Assembly (NCBI GenBank): GCA_945881775.1
Contig: CAMCVE010000007.1
Location: 1 to 32,670, forward strand
DNA length: 32,670 nucleotides
Direction: 5' to 3'
Origin: Bacteriovorax stolpii
Lineage (GTDB): Bacteria > Bdellovibrionota > UBA2428
In this document: in pieces, positions 8,427 to 16,504 of the stretch
How the letters are laid out: each line of letters begins with the position of its first letter
Numbering within the stretch: the stretch's first letter is position 1
Position numbers and translations under genes: made by a program
Notes under the pieces: model-generated
What the model was told of the DNA's origin: nothing
Databases searched by the model: none
The model's input: the letters and a program-made list of their open reading frames with translations, nothing else

Positions 8427-9263
8427 ATGGGAAAAGTACTTTTTCGCAAGGACTACCAACCACCCGTGTTTCGCAAGGTCGCTTTCGGCACCTGGAAAAC
8501 CGCCTCCGATCCTTCGGTCTATGCCCAGGTTGATGTCGACGTCACCCAAGCGAAGGCCTTCGCGGAAAAGTACTCCGCCGAGCACAACGTCAAAATCACC
8601 ATGACCCACCTCGTGGCCCGAGCCATCACACGCTGCATGATCTCAAGACCCGAAATCAACGGTATGATCCGTCGAGGAAAAATCTCACTCCGCGAGCACG
8701 TGGCAATCTTCTTCCAGGTGAATGCTCCGGGATCTGGAACCGACAAAGTCAAAGGCGCGAGCCTCAGTGGCACCACGATTCACCAAGCCGAAAATCTCTC
8801 AACCGCAGAGATCGCGCGCAAGCTTTCTAAGAACGCGTCTGACATCAAGCAAAACAAGGACGAAGCCTTCAATCAGAGTATGAAGATGATTGGAGCATTG
8901 CCGTGGCGCTGGGTGCGCCCATTTTTGCTTTTCACAACATGGGTCATCTACGAATTGAATCTTGATCTTAGCTTTCTCGGGTTTCCCAAAGATCCTTTCG
9001 GATCCGTGATGGTCACCAACATTGGCGGCATGGGCATCGACATCGCCTGGGCCCCACTCTGCCCTTACACGCGCGTGCCCCTGCTTCTCACGATCGGTGC
9101 CGTGAAAGACCGCGTGGTGGCGATCGATGGCAAAGTCGAGATCCGTCCTATCATGTCGATTGGAGTGACGTTTGATCACCGCCTCATCGATGGGGTGCAC
9201 GCGGCCCAGATGAGCGCCGAGTTCAAAAAATGCTTCGCCGAACCGGAGACCTACCTGAGCTAA
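8427..9263 (+). CDS. Stand-alone 2-oxoacid dehydrogenase E2-type acyltransferase
   Basis: This 278-residue protein is the catalytic domain of lipoate acyltransferases only. SIGVTFDHRLIDGVHAAQMS carries the catalytic HRxxDG motif (His251, Asp255), and ITMTHLVARAITRCM and VTNIGGMGID match the fold. No lipoyl domain and no E1/E3-binding domain precede it, so it cannot act as a usual complex core arm; it may move acyl groups between CoA and another carrier. A hydrophobic stretch around residues 160-185 (PFLLFTTWVIYELNLDLSFL) replaces a loop and may touch membrane. The frame is open 41 codons upstream but overlaps the previous gene, so the ATG at 8427 is chosen. A TATTCT box ends seven bases before it. 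Confidence 0.82.
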   Translation: MGKVLFRKDYQPPVFRKVAFGTWKTASDPSVYAQVDVDVTQAKAFAEKYSAEHNVKITMTHLVARAITRCMISRPEINGMIRRGKISLREHVAIFFQVNAPGSGTDKVKGASLSGTTIHQAENLSTAEIARKLSKNASDIKQNKDEAFNQSMKMIGALPWRWVRPFLLFTTWVIYELNLDLSFLGFPKDPFGSVMVTNIGGMGIDIAWAPLCPYTRVPLLLTIGAVKDRVVAIDGKVEIRPIMSIGVTFDHRLIDGVHAAQMSAEFKKCFAEPETYLS

Positions 9264-9418
9264 GCTCTTTGGCAGCTTCAATGGAACGTGGAAAGTGAAA
9301 CTGAACTTAGCTACAAGAGTGAAGGTGCCAATTCGCTTTCGATCTACACAAGCGGCGAAAAGCTGCTGCAGTCCGAAGCTCCCTTCGTGCGGAAGTTTGG
9401 AAACCCATAAACCGTAGC

Positions 9419-11143
9419 TCACTCAAAAATTTTCTCGCGCACAGCCCAGAAGTATTTTTGTTTTCTTGCGATGACATACATAGGTCGACGAAACTTACCC
9501 TGTGCCTTCACCGCTGACTCAACGCCCGAAATGGGCAAGTCCCGCTCAGGCATGCGCGTGTGGAGACGCGTAAAATTAAAATAGAAGGCTCGGTGACTCT
9601 CCTGGGAATCGAGATAAAAATACTCCTTAAGAATATTCCCATCCGCATCGTAATAGCGCACCTCCAGGCGTTCCTGGCCCTTCTTGTCCTGACTCCGCAT
9701 GAGGGCCATCGAGTCCACCCGCATCACATGAGCGTCTTTGAGGGCCATCGCTTCTTTCAGCCGCTTGTCGTTGTCCACAAGCAGATGCTTGCAGGCGCCA
9801 CACTCCCGAGCGGCGATGTCATTCTCCGCTCCGCACTTGTCGCAACGCTTAAAACGAAAGCGGTATCCACAATCGACGAGCTCATGGGTCTTTAGGTCCT
9901 CGAGGGCGCCTTTGCAGCGGCGGCCAAAATGCTCTTCGACTTCGCCGTCTTGATTTACGAGACCCCAAAAATCATTAAGATGTCCACACGACGGACACGC
10001 AATCTCAACGATCACTGACTCGCGAGAAGGCCTCGCATCTTCAATGTCGGGTGCATAAATGTCATGCGATTGACCTGTGTAGTCTAGAACAAGGCAGTCC
10101 ACTTTTCCTGGACTCAAACGCAGCCCTCGTCCGATGATTTGCTGGTAAAGACTTGCGGACTCTGTCGGACGCAAAAGCGCAATCACATCGACGTGCGGAG
10201 CATCGAAGCCTGTTGTGAGCACCGACACGTTTACGAGAAATTTGAGTTTCTGAGCTTTGAAGGCCGCAATGATTTCATCCCGTTCCTTCTCCTCAGTATC
10301 GCCCACCACCATCGCAGAAATTCTCTGTGGGAGCGCTCGCAGGATTTCTTCTGCGTGGCGCACCGACGAAGTAAAAATCATCACCCCTTTTCGATCGGCA
10401 GCCATCTCCACAATATTTTTTATAATGAGCGGTGTGATACGTTTTTGATCTTTAAGAAGAGCCTCGATCTGCGCAGTTACAAAAAAATGTCCGTTCAGTT
10501 TGAGGCTCGAAAAGTCGTAAGAAGCTACAGGCGAGTCAATTTTTACGGGTGGCGTCAGGTAGCCGCTTCGAATCATGTGCCTCGTCGACAGCTCGAAGAG
10601 GCACTTCTTAAAAAACCGAGCTTCGGGGGTTTTACGTGACTTGCGCTGGGAGTGATACTCGTAAATCCATCCGTAGCCCAGCCGGTAAGGCGTTGCCGTA
10701 AGTCCAAGCACACAGAGCTCTGGATTGAGGCGCTGCATTTTTGAGATGACCTGGAAATACTGAGTCTCTCCCTCCATAGAAACCCGGTGACACTCGTCGA
10801 TTACGAGCAATGAGAAATTTTCAAAAAACTCCTCGGGCGCTCGCGCGATTGACTGGATACTTCCAAAGATGGTCTTAGCTTCGACTTCCTTACGCCCGAG
10901 ACCCGCGGAATAAATTCCCGCCTCGAGACCCAGCCCGACATACTTGGCATGGTTCTGTTCGACGAGCTCGCGCACGTGAGCGAGCACAAGAACTCGTCCT
11001 CTCGCGATCCGCGCCAGCTCAGCGATCACGAGACTCTTGCCAGCACCCGTTGGGAGGACGATGACGGCTGGCGCACGCGACTCTCGAAAATGCTGTACGG
11101 TGGCCCGTACGGAGTCTTCCTGATAGGGACGAAGCTGGTACAT
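9419..11143 (-). CDS. radD: RadD superfamily 2 DNA helicase/ATPase
   Basis: This 574-residue protein aligns along its length with E. coli RadD (YejH, about 586 residues). In order: QLRPYQEDSV, Walker A PTGAGKS (31-37), DECH (116-119), LTATP (148-152), TTGFDAPH (about 311-317), QIIGRGLR (335-342), then a zinc-binding part with cysteines 383, 386, 410, 425, 434, 437, 448 and 451, and the C-terminal FVVAR/WAVREK-like end. RadD is an SSB-interacting ATPase that helps RecA-mediated recombination and survival after DNA damage. It is divergent from a nitroreductase gene and shares its -35 region. The similarity to gammaproteobacterial RadD appears high; transfer is possible but not shown. Confidence 0.93.
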   Translation of the reverse strand: MYQLRPYQEDSVRATVQHFRESRAPAVIVLPTGAGKSLVIAELARIARGRVLVLAHVRELVEQNHAKYVGLGLEAGIYSAGLGRKEVEAKTIFGSIQSIARAPEEFFENFSLLVIDECHRVSMEGETQYFQVISKMQRLNPELCVLGLTATPYRLGYGWIYEYHSQRKSRKTPEARFFKKCLFELSTRHMIRSGYLTPPVKIDSPVASYDFSSLKLNGHFFVTAQIEALLKDQKRITPLIIKNIVEMAADRKGVMIFTSSVRHAEEILRALPQRISAMVVGDTEEKERDEIIAAFKAQKLKFLVNVSVLTTGFDAPHVDVIALLRPTESASLYQQIIGRGLRLSPGKVDCLVLDYTGQSHDIYAPDIEDARPSRESVIVEIACPSCGHLNDFWGLVNQDGEVEEHFGRRCKGALEDLKTHELVDCGYRFRFKRCDKCGAENDIAARECGACKHLLVDNDKRLKEAMALKDAHVMRVDSMALMRSQDKKGQERLEVRYYDADGNILKEYFYLDSQESHRAFYFNFTRLHTRMPERDLPISGVESAVKAQGKFRRPMYVIARKQKYFWAVREKIFE

Positions 11144-11151
11144 GGTCTTGG

Positions 11152-11181
11152 AATCTAGCGCTCTAGCGCCCGCACTAGCAA
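11152..11181 (-). promoter_or_regulatory. Probable radD promoter
   Basis: On the minus strand TTGCTA (11176-11181) and TAGATT (11152-11157) are 18 bases apart, with eight bases to the radD ATG at 11143. No Shine-Dalgarno sequence is present. Confidence 0.5.
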
Positions 11182-11204
11182 GCGCGCGGCTTTCGTCCTA
11201 AGAT
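11176..11204 (+). promoter_or_regulatory. Possible promoter of the nitroreductase-HAD-murJ operon
   Basis: TAGCAA (11176-11181) and TAAGAT (11199-11204) are 17 bases apart, with six bases to the ATG at 11211. The -35 match is only three of six. It occupies exactly the same six base pairs as the radD -35 on the other strand. Confidence 0.35.
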
Positions 11205-11210
11205 CGGAGC

Positions 11211-11906
11211 ATGGAATTCTTCGAAGTCGTCGAAAAACGGCGCAGCATACGCCGCTTCCTCGCTGCTCCCTTTCCAGACGCCTCTGTGAGGCGCGCTCTT
11301 GAAGCGGCCCTTCTTGCACCCAACTCTTCCAACACACAGACTTGGGATTTTCACTGGATCAAAGATCCCACAATCAAATCCCAAGTTGTAGCCGACTGTC
11401 TTGGGCAGTCGGCTGCCCGAACGGCCACACAGCTCGTGGTGGTCTGTGCCGATCCAAAACTTTGGAAGCGTTCCCAAGAAGCCCTGATCGAATGGGTGAG
11501 CTCGGCCAAAGCCCCCGCCGCCGTCCTCGCCTATTATGAGAAGTTGCTTCCATTCATGTACAGATGGGGACCCTTGAATGCATTCGCTCCCTTTAAGTGG
11601 GTCCTCACGCAAGCTGCAGGACTCTTTAGGCCAATGACCCGAGGCCCTCTCACACGACGTGATCTTGAAGAAGTGGCTGCGAGATCCGCCGCATTGGCTG
11701 CCCAAAATTTTATGCTCGCCATCACGGCTCTTGGCGGAGCCTCATGTCCCATGGAAGGCTTCGATAAATCGCGACTGCGTCGACATCTCAAACTGAGTCG
11801 CAGTACAGTGATCGTCATGGTGATTGGCGTGGGATACGAAGCCGAGAACGGCACCTGGGGTCCTCGCTGCAGATTGCCTTTTGATCAAGTCGTGCATGAA
11901 CACTGA
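11211..11906 (+). CDS. Nitroreductase-family FMN oxidoreductase
   Basis: This 231-residue protein opens with EKRRSIRRF and has LAPNSSNTQTWDFHWI, both typical of FMN-binding in the nitroreductase fold. AAQNFMLAITALGGASCPM and the late VIGVGY match the second FMN contact and the end of the fold. Such enzymes use NAD(P)H to reduce nitro, quinone or flavin substrates in the cytoplasm; the natural substrate is unknown. A middle section of about 60 residues (110-165) with aromatic and proline residues is a larger insertion than in minimal members. It leads an operon with the HAD phosphatase 13 bases downstream and murJ. Confidence 0.83.
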   Translation: MEFFEVVEKRRSIRRFLAAPFPDASVRRALEAALLAPNSSNTQTWDFHWIKDPTIKSQVVADCLGQSAARTATQLVVVCADPKLWKRSQEALIEWVSSAKAPAAVLAYYEKLLPFMYRWGPLNAFAPFKWVLTQAAGLFRPMTRGPLTRRDLEEVAARSAALAAQNFMLAITALGGASCPMEGFDKSRLRRHLKLSRSTVIVMVIGVGYEAENGTWGPRCRLPFDQVVHEH

Positions 11907-11919
11907 GAAAGGATTTGAG

Positions 11920-12492
11920 ATGCAGCTTCCAGAAGGTCCATTTGAAGCCTACCTTTTTGATTGCGACGGCACGATCGCTGATTCGATGCCGTTGCACTTT
12001 CGTGCCTGGCAAGGCGCCTTGGCCAACTGGAACTGCGATTTTTCGGAAAAGCTTTTCTATGCGTGGGCCGGACGGTCGACCGCGGAGATCGTGAAGCTCC
12101 TCAATCAAAAGTACGCTCTCAAGATGGACCCTGAGAAAGTGGACCTCGAGCGGGAAGCTCTTTATCTCACTAGCCTCCCTAAAATTCAGGCCGTCCCCGC
12201 TGTGCTCGCTCATATCGAAGCGGGTTTTGGGAAGCTGCCAATGGCCGTGGTCTCAGGCAGTCGGCGCGCCAGCGTCACCAAGACCCTTGAGTTTCTGAAT
12301 CTTCTGGACCGTTTTCAGACTCTCGTCGGCGCCGAAGACTACAAGCACGGTAAACCCCACCCCGAGCCTTTTCTCGTCGCAGCCGAGCGACTCAAATTAC
12401 GACCTGAGCGTTGCCTGGTTTTTGAGGATGCCGATTTGGGTGTTGAGTCTGCGAAGGCAGCCGGTATGAAGTGGGTTCGGGTTCCTCAATGA
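11920..12492 (+). CDS. HAD-superfamily phosphatase, YqaB/beta-PGM-like
   Basis: This 190-residue protein matches YqaB in size and motif spacing. FDCDGTIADS gives Asp14 and Asp16, VVSGSRR is motif II, HGKPHPEPF is motif III and VFEDADLGVESAKAAGM is motif IV. The cap is the small helical type. YqaB dephosphorylates fructose-1-phosphate and related sugar phosphates; beta-phosphoglucomutase is the nearest alternative. The frame is open upstream to 11824. The ATG at 11920 is chosen because AAAGGA lies six bases before it and the conserved domain starts right after. The stop overlaps the murJ start (ATGA), so the two should be translationally coupled. Confidence 0.85.
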   Translation: MQLPEGPFEAYLFDCDGTIADSMPLHFRAWQGALANWNCDFSEKLFYAWAGRSTAEIVKLLNQKYALKMDPEKVDLEREALYLTSLPKIQAVPAVLAHIEAGFGKLPMAVVSGSRRASVTKTLEFLNLLDRFQTLVGAEDYKHGKPHPEPFLVAAERLKLRPERCLVFEDADLGVESAKAAGMKWVRVPQ

Positions 12493-14066
12493 TAAAACCC
12501 CAAAAGAAGTCCCGTAGCGGAGCTTTTCTTGTCGCTGCGGGCATCCTCTTAAGCCGCATCAGTGGGCTCGTGCGCGAACGGGTTTTTGCGCATTACTTTG
12601 GCAACTCCGACGCAGGCGATGCCTTTAAAGCCGCTCTTAAAATCCCAAATTTTCTCCAAAACCTCTTGGGAGAGGGAGTGCTCTCGGCTTCGTTCATCCC
12701 CGTTTATTCAAAACTCCTGGGTGAAGATCGTCGCGACGAGGCCCGCCGCCTTGTGAGCACTGTTGCTGGATTTTTGGGACTCGTGGTTGGCCTGCTGGTT
12801 CTGCTTGGCGTCGTGTTTACGCCCGCGCTAATTAGCCTGATCGCGCCGGGCTTTGAAGGCGCCAAACAAGAACTCACGATTCAGATCGTGAGGATCCTTT
12901 TCCCCGGCATCGGACTGCTAGTGCTCTCCGCGCTATGCCTGGGAGTGCTCAACAGTCACGGACTTTTCTTCTTGTCCTATGCGGCTCCCGTGAGCTTGAA
13001 CTTAATTGTCATCATCGGACTTCTCGCTTCCGCGGGAAACATCCCCGAAGCGAGCGAGTTGGCCATCCGTCTTGCGTGGATTCAGGTGCTCGGGTGTGCT
13101 GTTCAGTTCTTTCTTCAGATACCTTCAACGCTTCGAATCCTCAAGGGCTCTGTGCCTCAGATTGACCCATCTGGAAAATCGTTTCGCAGTGTCGCCCGCA
13201 ACTTCGGCCCCGTTGTGGTGTCGCGCGGCGTGGTACAAGTGAGTGCGTATATCGACGCGATCATGGCGAGCTGGCTCCCCACTGGCGCTGTCTCGGCACT
13301 CGCCTATGCGCAAATTCTCTACACGCTTCCCGTGAGTCTCTTTGGAATGGCGGTTTCCGCATCAGAACTTCCCGAGCTCTCGCGAGCGAGGGGCGAAGCC
13401 CACGAAGTCAGAGAATTTTTAAGAGCACGACTTGAGCGTGGCCTTCGTCGAATCGCGTTCTACGTGGTTCCAACTTCGGTGGTTTTTATCGTGCTTGGAG
13501 ATGTGGCTGTAGCAGCAATTTTTCAGACGGGAGCCTTCAACCGCGAAGCAACCCAACTTGTTTGGGGCGTGCTCGCGGCAGCAACCTTAGGGCTCACAAC
13601 TTCGACTCAAGGTCGACTTTACGCTTCTGCCTACTACGCACTCCAAGACACACGGACTCCTCTCAAATTTGCGATCGTGCGAGTTCTGCTAACGGGTGCT
13701 CTGGGTTGGGTCTTTGCTTTTCCCCTCATCGAATTCTTACAAATGCCCAAAGTTTGGGGAACAGCCGGACTCACGCTTGCAGCTGGTCTAGCGGGCTACA
13801 TTGAATATCGCTTGCTTCGAAGGGGACTCAAGATTCAGGTGGGAGACCTGGGCCTACGTCCGCGCTTCATTTTCCAAACTTGGGGCGCTTCATTTGTTGC
13901 TGCCTCGCTTGCCTGGGGGGCGCGCGCGCTACTTCCGTTTGAGGCCCCGATTCCCGTGGCTGTTTTGGTCTTTGCAGTTTTTGGGTTGGCCTATCTCACC
14001 CTGACGAGCCTCGCGCGTCTGCCCGAGGCCGAAGAAATCACTCGCCGTTTTAGAAAAACTATTTGA
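12489..14066 (+). CDS. murJ: MurJ lipid II flippase
   Basis: This 525-residue protein of about 14 transmembrane segments has the MurJ opening SRISGLVRERVFAHYFGNSDAGDAF, interrupted here only by the usual helices, then FLQNLLGEGVLSASFIPVYS. Later SRGVVQVSAYIDAIMASWLP, SLFGMAVSASELPELSR and the ALQDTRTPLKFA stretch also match the family. It moves lipid II, the undecaprenyl-linked peptidoglycan precursor, to the periplasmic face of the inner membrane. Its ATG overlaps the stop of the HAD gene by four bases, which fixes the start over the GTG at 12471. The stop overlaps the convergent gene at 14059 by eight bases. Confidence 0.94.
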   Translation: MIKPQKKSRSGAFLVAAGILLSRISGLVRERVFAHYFGNSDAGDAFKAALKIPNFLQNLLGEGVLSASFIPVYSKLLGEDRRDEARRLVSTVAGFLGLVVGLLVLLGVVFTPALISLIAPGFEGAKQELTIQIVRILFPGIGLLVLSALCLGVLNSHGLFFLSYAAPVSLNLIVIIGLLASAGNIPEASELAIRLAWIQVLGCAVQFFLQIPSTLRILKGSVPQIDPSGKSFRSVARNFGPVVVSRGVVQVSAYIDAIMASWLPTGAVSALAYAQILYTLPVSLFGMAVSASELPELSRARGEAHEVREFLRARLERGLRRIAFYVVPTSVVFIVLGDVAVAAIFQTGAFNREATQLVWGVLAAATLGLTTSTQGRLYASAYYALQDTRTPLKFAIVRVLLTGALGWVFAFPLIEFLQMPKVWGTAGLTLAAGLAGYIEYRLLRRGLKIQVGDLGLRPRFIFQTWGASFVAASLAWGARALLPFEAPIPVAVLVFAVFGLAYLTLTSLARLPEAEEITRRFRKTI

Positions 14067-14526
14067 GACGCACGCGAAGCGGAACTTTGTGGTCCGTCCG
14101 ATGAATAATAAGATTGCCTGTTGTCCACGACCACTTTGGCTGAGGTCCCTGCAACTTCGAAGAATCTTCCGCGTCTTGATAGGCCAGAACTTCGTCGGAC
14201 AAAACTCGCGCCCGCGCGGGATCAACAACCATGCCTCGCACCACTAGCACGCGCTCAGAGGTCCCCACCTCACCCGCCGTGTACTTGAGCAAACGTAGCG
14301 AGCCGTTCGAGGGAGCTTTCTCCCAGCTCAAAATTTCAAAACCCCCTGCCCCGTGCGCTTGCAGCGGCAAACGAAGTTTTGGAAAGGCCCCATGAGTGGC
14401 GAAACTCTCAAACCCTAGTGTCTCAAGAGTCCACTCGGAAGGGTTCTCCGGCCCAGCAAAAACACGAGTTGATAGAGTCACGCTCGCAAAACTAATAATT
14501 GTGAGCAGTCGCACCCAACGCTTCAT
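14059..14526 (-). CDS. Small exported protein of unknown function
   Basis: This 155-residue protein starts with a Sec signal peptide (MKRWVRLLTIISFASVTLS, cleavage near RVFA-G). The mature part of about 125 residues is mostly predicted beta with no motif I recognise; GAGGFEILSWEKAPSNGSL and EVLAYQDAEDSSK are prominent. The ATG at 14526 is chosen over in-frame codons upstream because AAGGAG lies eight bases before it and it overlaps the upstream stop as TGATG. That overlap means it is translationally coupled to the SleB-like protein and likely works with it in the periplasm. Confidence 0.7.
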   Translation of the reverse strand: MKRWVRLLTIISFASVTLSTRVFAGPENPSEWTLETLGFESFATHGAFPKLRLPLQAHGAGGFEILSWEKAPSNGSLRLLKYTAGEVGTSERVLVVRGMVVDPARARVLSDEVLAYQDAEDSSKLQGPQPKWSWTTGNLIIHRTDHKVPLRVRLK

Positions 14527-15893
14527 CACCAAGCTCCTTGGCTTTTGCGCGCGTCTTCCATGCGCCGTGAGTGCACATTGTGCAGATAAGCGGGCCAATG
14601 ACCGATGTCCTCAGCGCGAACACGCACGTATTCGTTCTCAGTAGCAGACTTCGGTAGCGCGATAGAAAATTCCGAAACACGCAACGCCACTTGATGAATT
14701 CCGGTTTTAAAGCGTGGGTTGTGCATGATCGACTCGACTGTCCATCGCACGATGGACCTGGGGTTTTTCCTTCGGTAGCTGAGAGGGCGCTTCATAAAGC
14801 CATTGATGCGCCGGACCTCTTTTCGATTGAGCATCAAAGTGGCTCCGTCGGTCTTTCCGTCGAATCCATCAAAACTCACTTTGCTTAGGGAAAAGTCGCG
14901 ATACGCTGCCAAAGCTCGGTCCCGAGCGTTTTGCTCTTCGTCGGACAAACCTAACATCGCGTTGATCGTGTTTCCAAAATTTGAAGATCCCGCATTCCAA
15001 GACGAGAACTGACGTTCTTGGGTCACAACACCCCACATGCGCTCGAGCTCGCCTTTGCGAAGTTGATCACGGTCCATAAACTGTCTGGCAAATCCCGAGT
15101 TTGCGCGCGTCTCGACAATCTTCATCGTAAAGAGCATGCGGGCTCGGCCCCGCGGGTCTTCGACTTTCTCATCCCCCGGCGCCATTTGCCGGTCTTCAGA
15201 AAACGCTGTGCTCACGAGTGCAAAAAAGGCACGCTCTTTGGGTTCGAGACTTTTCTCGAGCGCCTCAATATAGAGTTCGCGGTCCTCAGCGCTCGGTTCC
15301 CAATCCTTTTTTACGCGACGAATGAAAGCGGGGCCGAGGGCCTTCTTCAATTTTCCCTGAATCGAAGTGAGCTCTGTCTTTGCAACTTGAAGAGTCGAAA
15401 GAGGCAAGAGATCCGAAGCCTCACTTGCTTTGGCTTCTTTTCCTGGCTGCGAACTCAAAGAAGATCCAGAGCCATGCGCTTTCTTTTTGGAGGGATCCTG
15501 TCCGGCGCCAACCGTTGAGCGAGGCGATAGTTTTTGTTTGCGGCGCTCATCCGCAAGAAAGGCTTCGGCCTCCTCTTGGTACTTGAAAAAAACAGAGTCA
15601 CTCGCACTCACCCAGCCCGCAGCGGCTTCGCCACGACCATTGTCCAGAAGCGCACGATACGCATCGCCCTGACCACTCCGAGGGCCCCCTTTTCCGGCGC
15701 TCGGCAGAATGCGACCCTCTTCAGGAGAAAAGTCTTTGCTCGCTGTGTCCTGATCTCGACCCTCGACGCCCAACAGCGACACGGGACGACGAATCACCAG
15801 AAAACCAGCGACATCTGCGGGTGCTGAGTGCACGAGACATGAGACGGCTCCCAAAAGGGTCAAAAGCTGGCGAGCCCAAAAGGAGTTTCCCAT
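14526..15893 (-). CDS. Exported protein with SH3-like and possible SleB-like wall-hydrolase domains
   Basis: This 455-residue protein has a signal peptide (residues 1-24, ending HSAPA). Residues 28-100 (GFLVIRRPVSLLG to AGWVSASDSVFF) look like a bacterial SH3 domain interrupted by a 30-residue charged loop. A low-complexity Lys/Ser/Gly linker follows at 110-160. Residues about 250-315 contain MLFTMKIVETRAN and WGVVTQERQFSSWN, which resemble the E and QFSxWN motifs of the SleB/CwlJ hydrolase_2 family; Glu261 would be the catalytic candidate. I hold the hydrolase call only weakly. The C-terminal 140 residues are basic and unassigned. It sits between ogt and the coupled small exported gene, and a good promoter lies directly upstream. 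Confidence 0.6.
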   Translation of the reverse strand: MGNSFWARQLLTLLGAVSCLVHSAPADVAGFLVIRRPVSLLGVEGRDQDTASKDFSPEEGRILPSAGKGGPRSGQGDAYRALLDNGRGEAAAGWVSASDSVFFKYQEEAEAFLADERRKQKLSPRSTVGAGQDPSKKKAHGSGSSLSSQPGKEAKASEASDLLPLSTLQVAKTELTSIQGKLKKALGPAFIRRVKKDWEPSAEDRELYIEALEKSLEPKERAFFALVSTAFSEDRQMAPGDEKVEDPRGRARMLFTMKIVETRANSGFARQFMDRDQLRKGELERMWGVVTQERQFSSWNAGSSNFGNTINAMLGLSDEEQNARDRALAAYRDFSLSKVSFDGFDGKTDGATLMLNRKEVRRINGFMKRPLSYRRKNPRSIVRWTVESIMHNPRFKTGIHQVALRVSEFSIALPKSATENEYVRVRAEDIGHWPAYLHNVHSRRMEDARKSQGAW

Positions 15894-15903
15894 GTGTGGA
15901 TCT

Positions 15904-15932
15904 AGAGTAGCCAAGAAGCTTCAAGCGGCCAA
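15904..15932 (-). promoter_or_regulatory. Probable promoter of the SleB-like two-gene operon
   Basis: On the minus strand TTGGCC (15927-15932) and TACTCT (15904-15909) are 17 bases apart. The -10 box ends ten bases before the ATG at 15893, leaving a leader of only a few bases. Confidence 0.5.
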
Positions 15933-15954
15933 GTGACCCGGACTGAATAAGACT

Positions 15955-16452
15955 TCAGTCGCGAGAAAACGCTCGGCGCCTCTCGAAACCGAGCAGGAAT
16001 TTCTTGGCCTCGAGCCCCCCCGCAAATCCGGTGAGCGCCCCCTGACGTCCCATCACGCGGTGACACGGCACGACGATCGCCAGAGGATTGCGACCGAGCG
16101 CTGCGCCCACAGCTCGCGCCGCTCGCCCTGACCCGATCACGCGCGCCAAATCGCCGTAGCTTTGAGTGACGCCGTATTTGATGTGACCTAGACCCTGCCA
16201 AACCTTAAGCTGAAACGGAGTTCCCCTCGGCGAAAGGGGGACTTGGAAGTCTTTGCGTTCTCCAGCAAAATACTCAATCAGTTGTTGCTCCGTGAGAGCG
16301 AGAACGGAGTGACCTGCGGTAGCTCGAAGTTCTCCAAGTGAGACGCGGCCCTCTCTCTCGAGTTCCCACAGCACAGCCACGAGCGCATCGGCACATGCGA
16401 CAAGTTTTAGAGTGCCCACGGGCGAAGGCATGTCCTTGAAGAATAGCGTCAT
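15955..16452 (-). CDS. ogt: Methylated-DNA-protein cysteine methyltransferase
   Basis: This 165-residue protein has the O6-alkylguanine transferase active site VVPCHRV with acceptor Cys130. The DNA-binding helix region is YGDLARVIGSGRAARAVGAALGRNP, split here by normal family variation, and the ending GFAGGLEAKKFLL is typical. It repairs O6-methylguanine by irreversible transfer of the alkyl group to its own cysteine. Length and lack of an AraC-type Ada domain favour Ogt over Ada. AAGGGG lies two bases before the ATG. It is divergent from the outer-membrane protein gene. Confidence 0.93.
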   Translation of the reverse strand: MTLFFKDMPSPVGTLKLVACADALVAVLWELEREGRVSLGELRATAGHSVLALTEQQLIEYFAGERKDFQVPLSPRGTPFQLKVWQGLGHIKYGVTQSYGDLARVIGSGRAARAVGAALGRNPLAIVVPCHRVMGRQGALTGFAGGLEAKKFLLGFERRRAFSRD

Positions 16453-16468
16453 GACCCCTTCTGACTAA

Positions 16469-16496
16469 TTGAAATTTAAGGCAATTGAAATACACT
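16469..16496 (+). promoter_or_regulatory. Probable promoter of the outer-membrane protein gene
   Basis: TTGAAA (16469-16474) and TACACT (16491-16496) are 16 bases apart, with eight bases to the ATG at 16505 and no Shine-Dalgarno sequence. The nonamer AATTGAAAT occurs twice here (from 16467 and from 16483). Confidence 0.55.
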
Positions 16497-16504
16497 AGAA
16501 TGAC

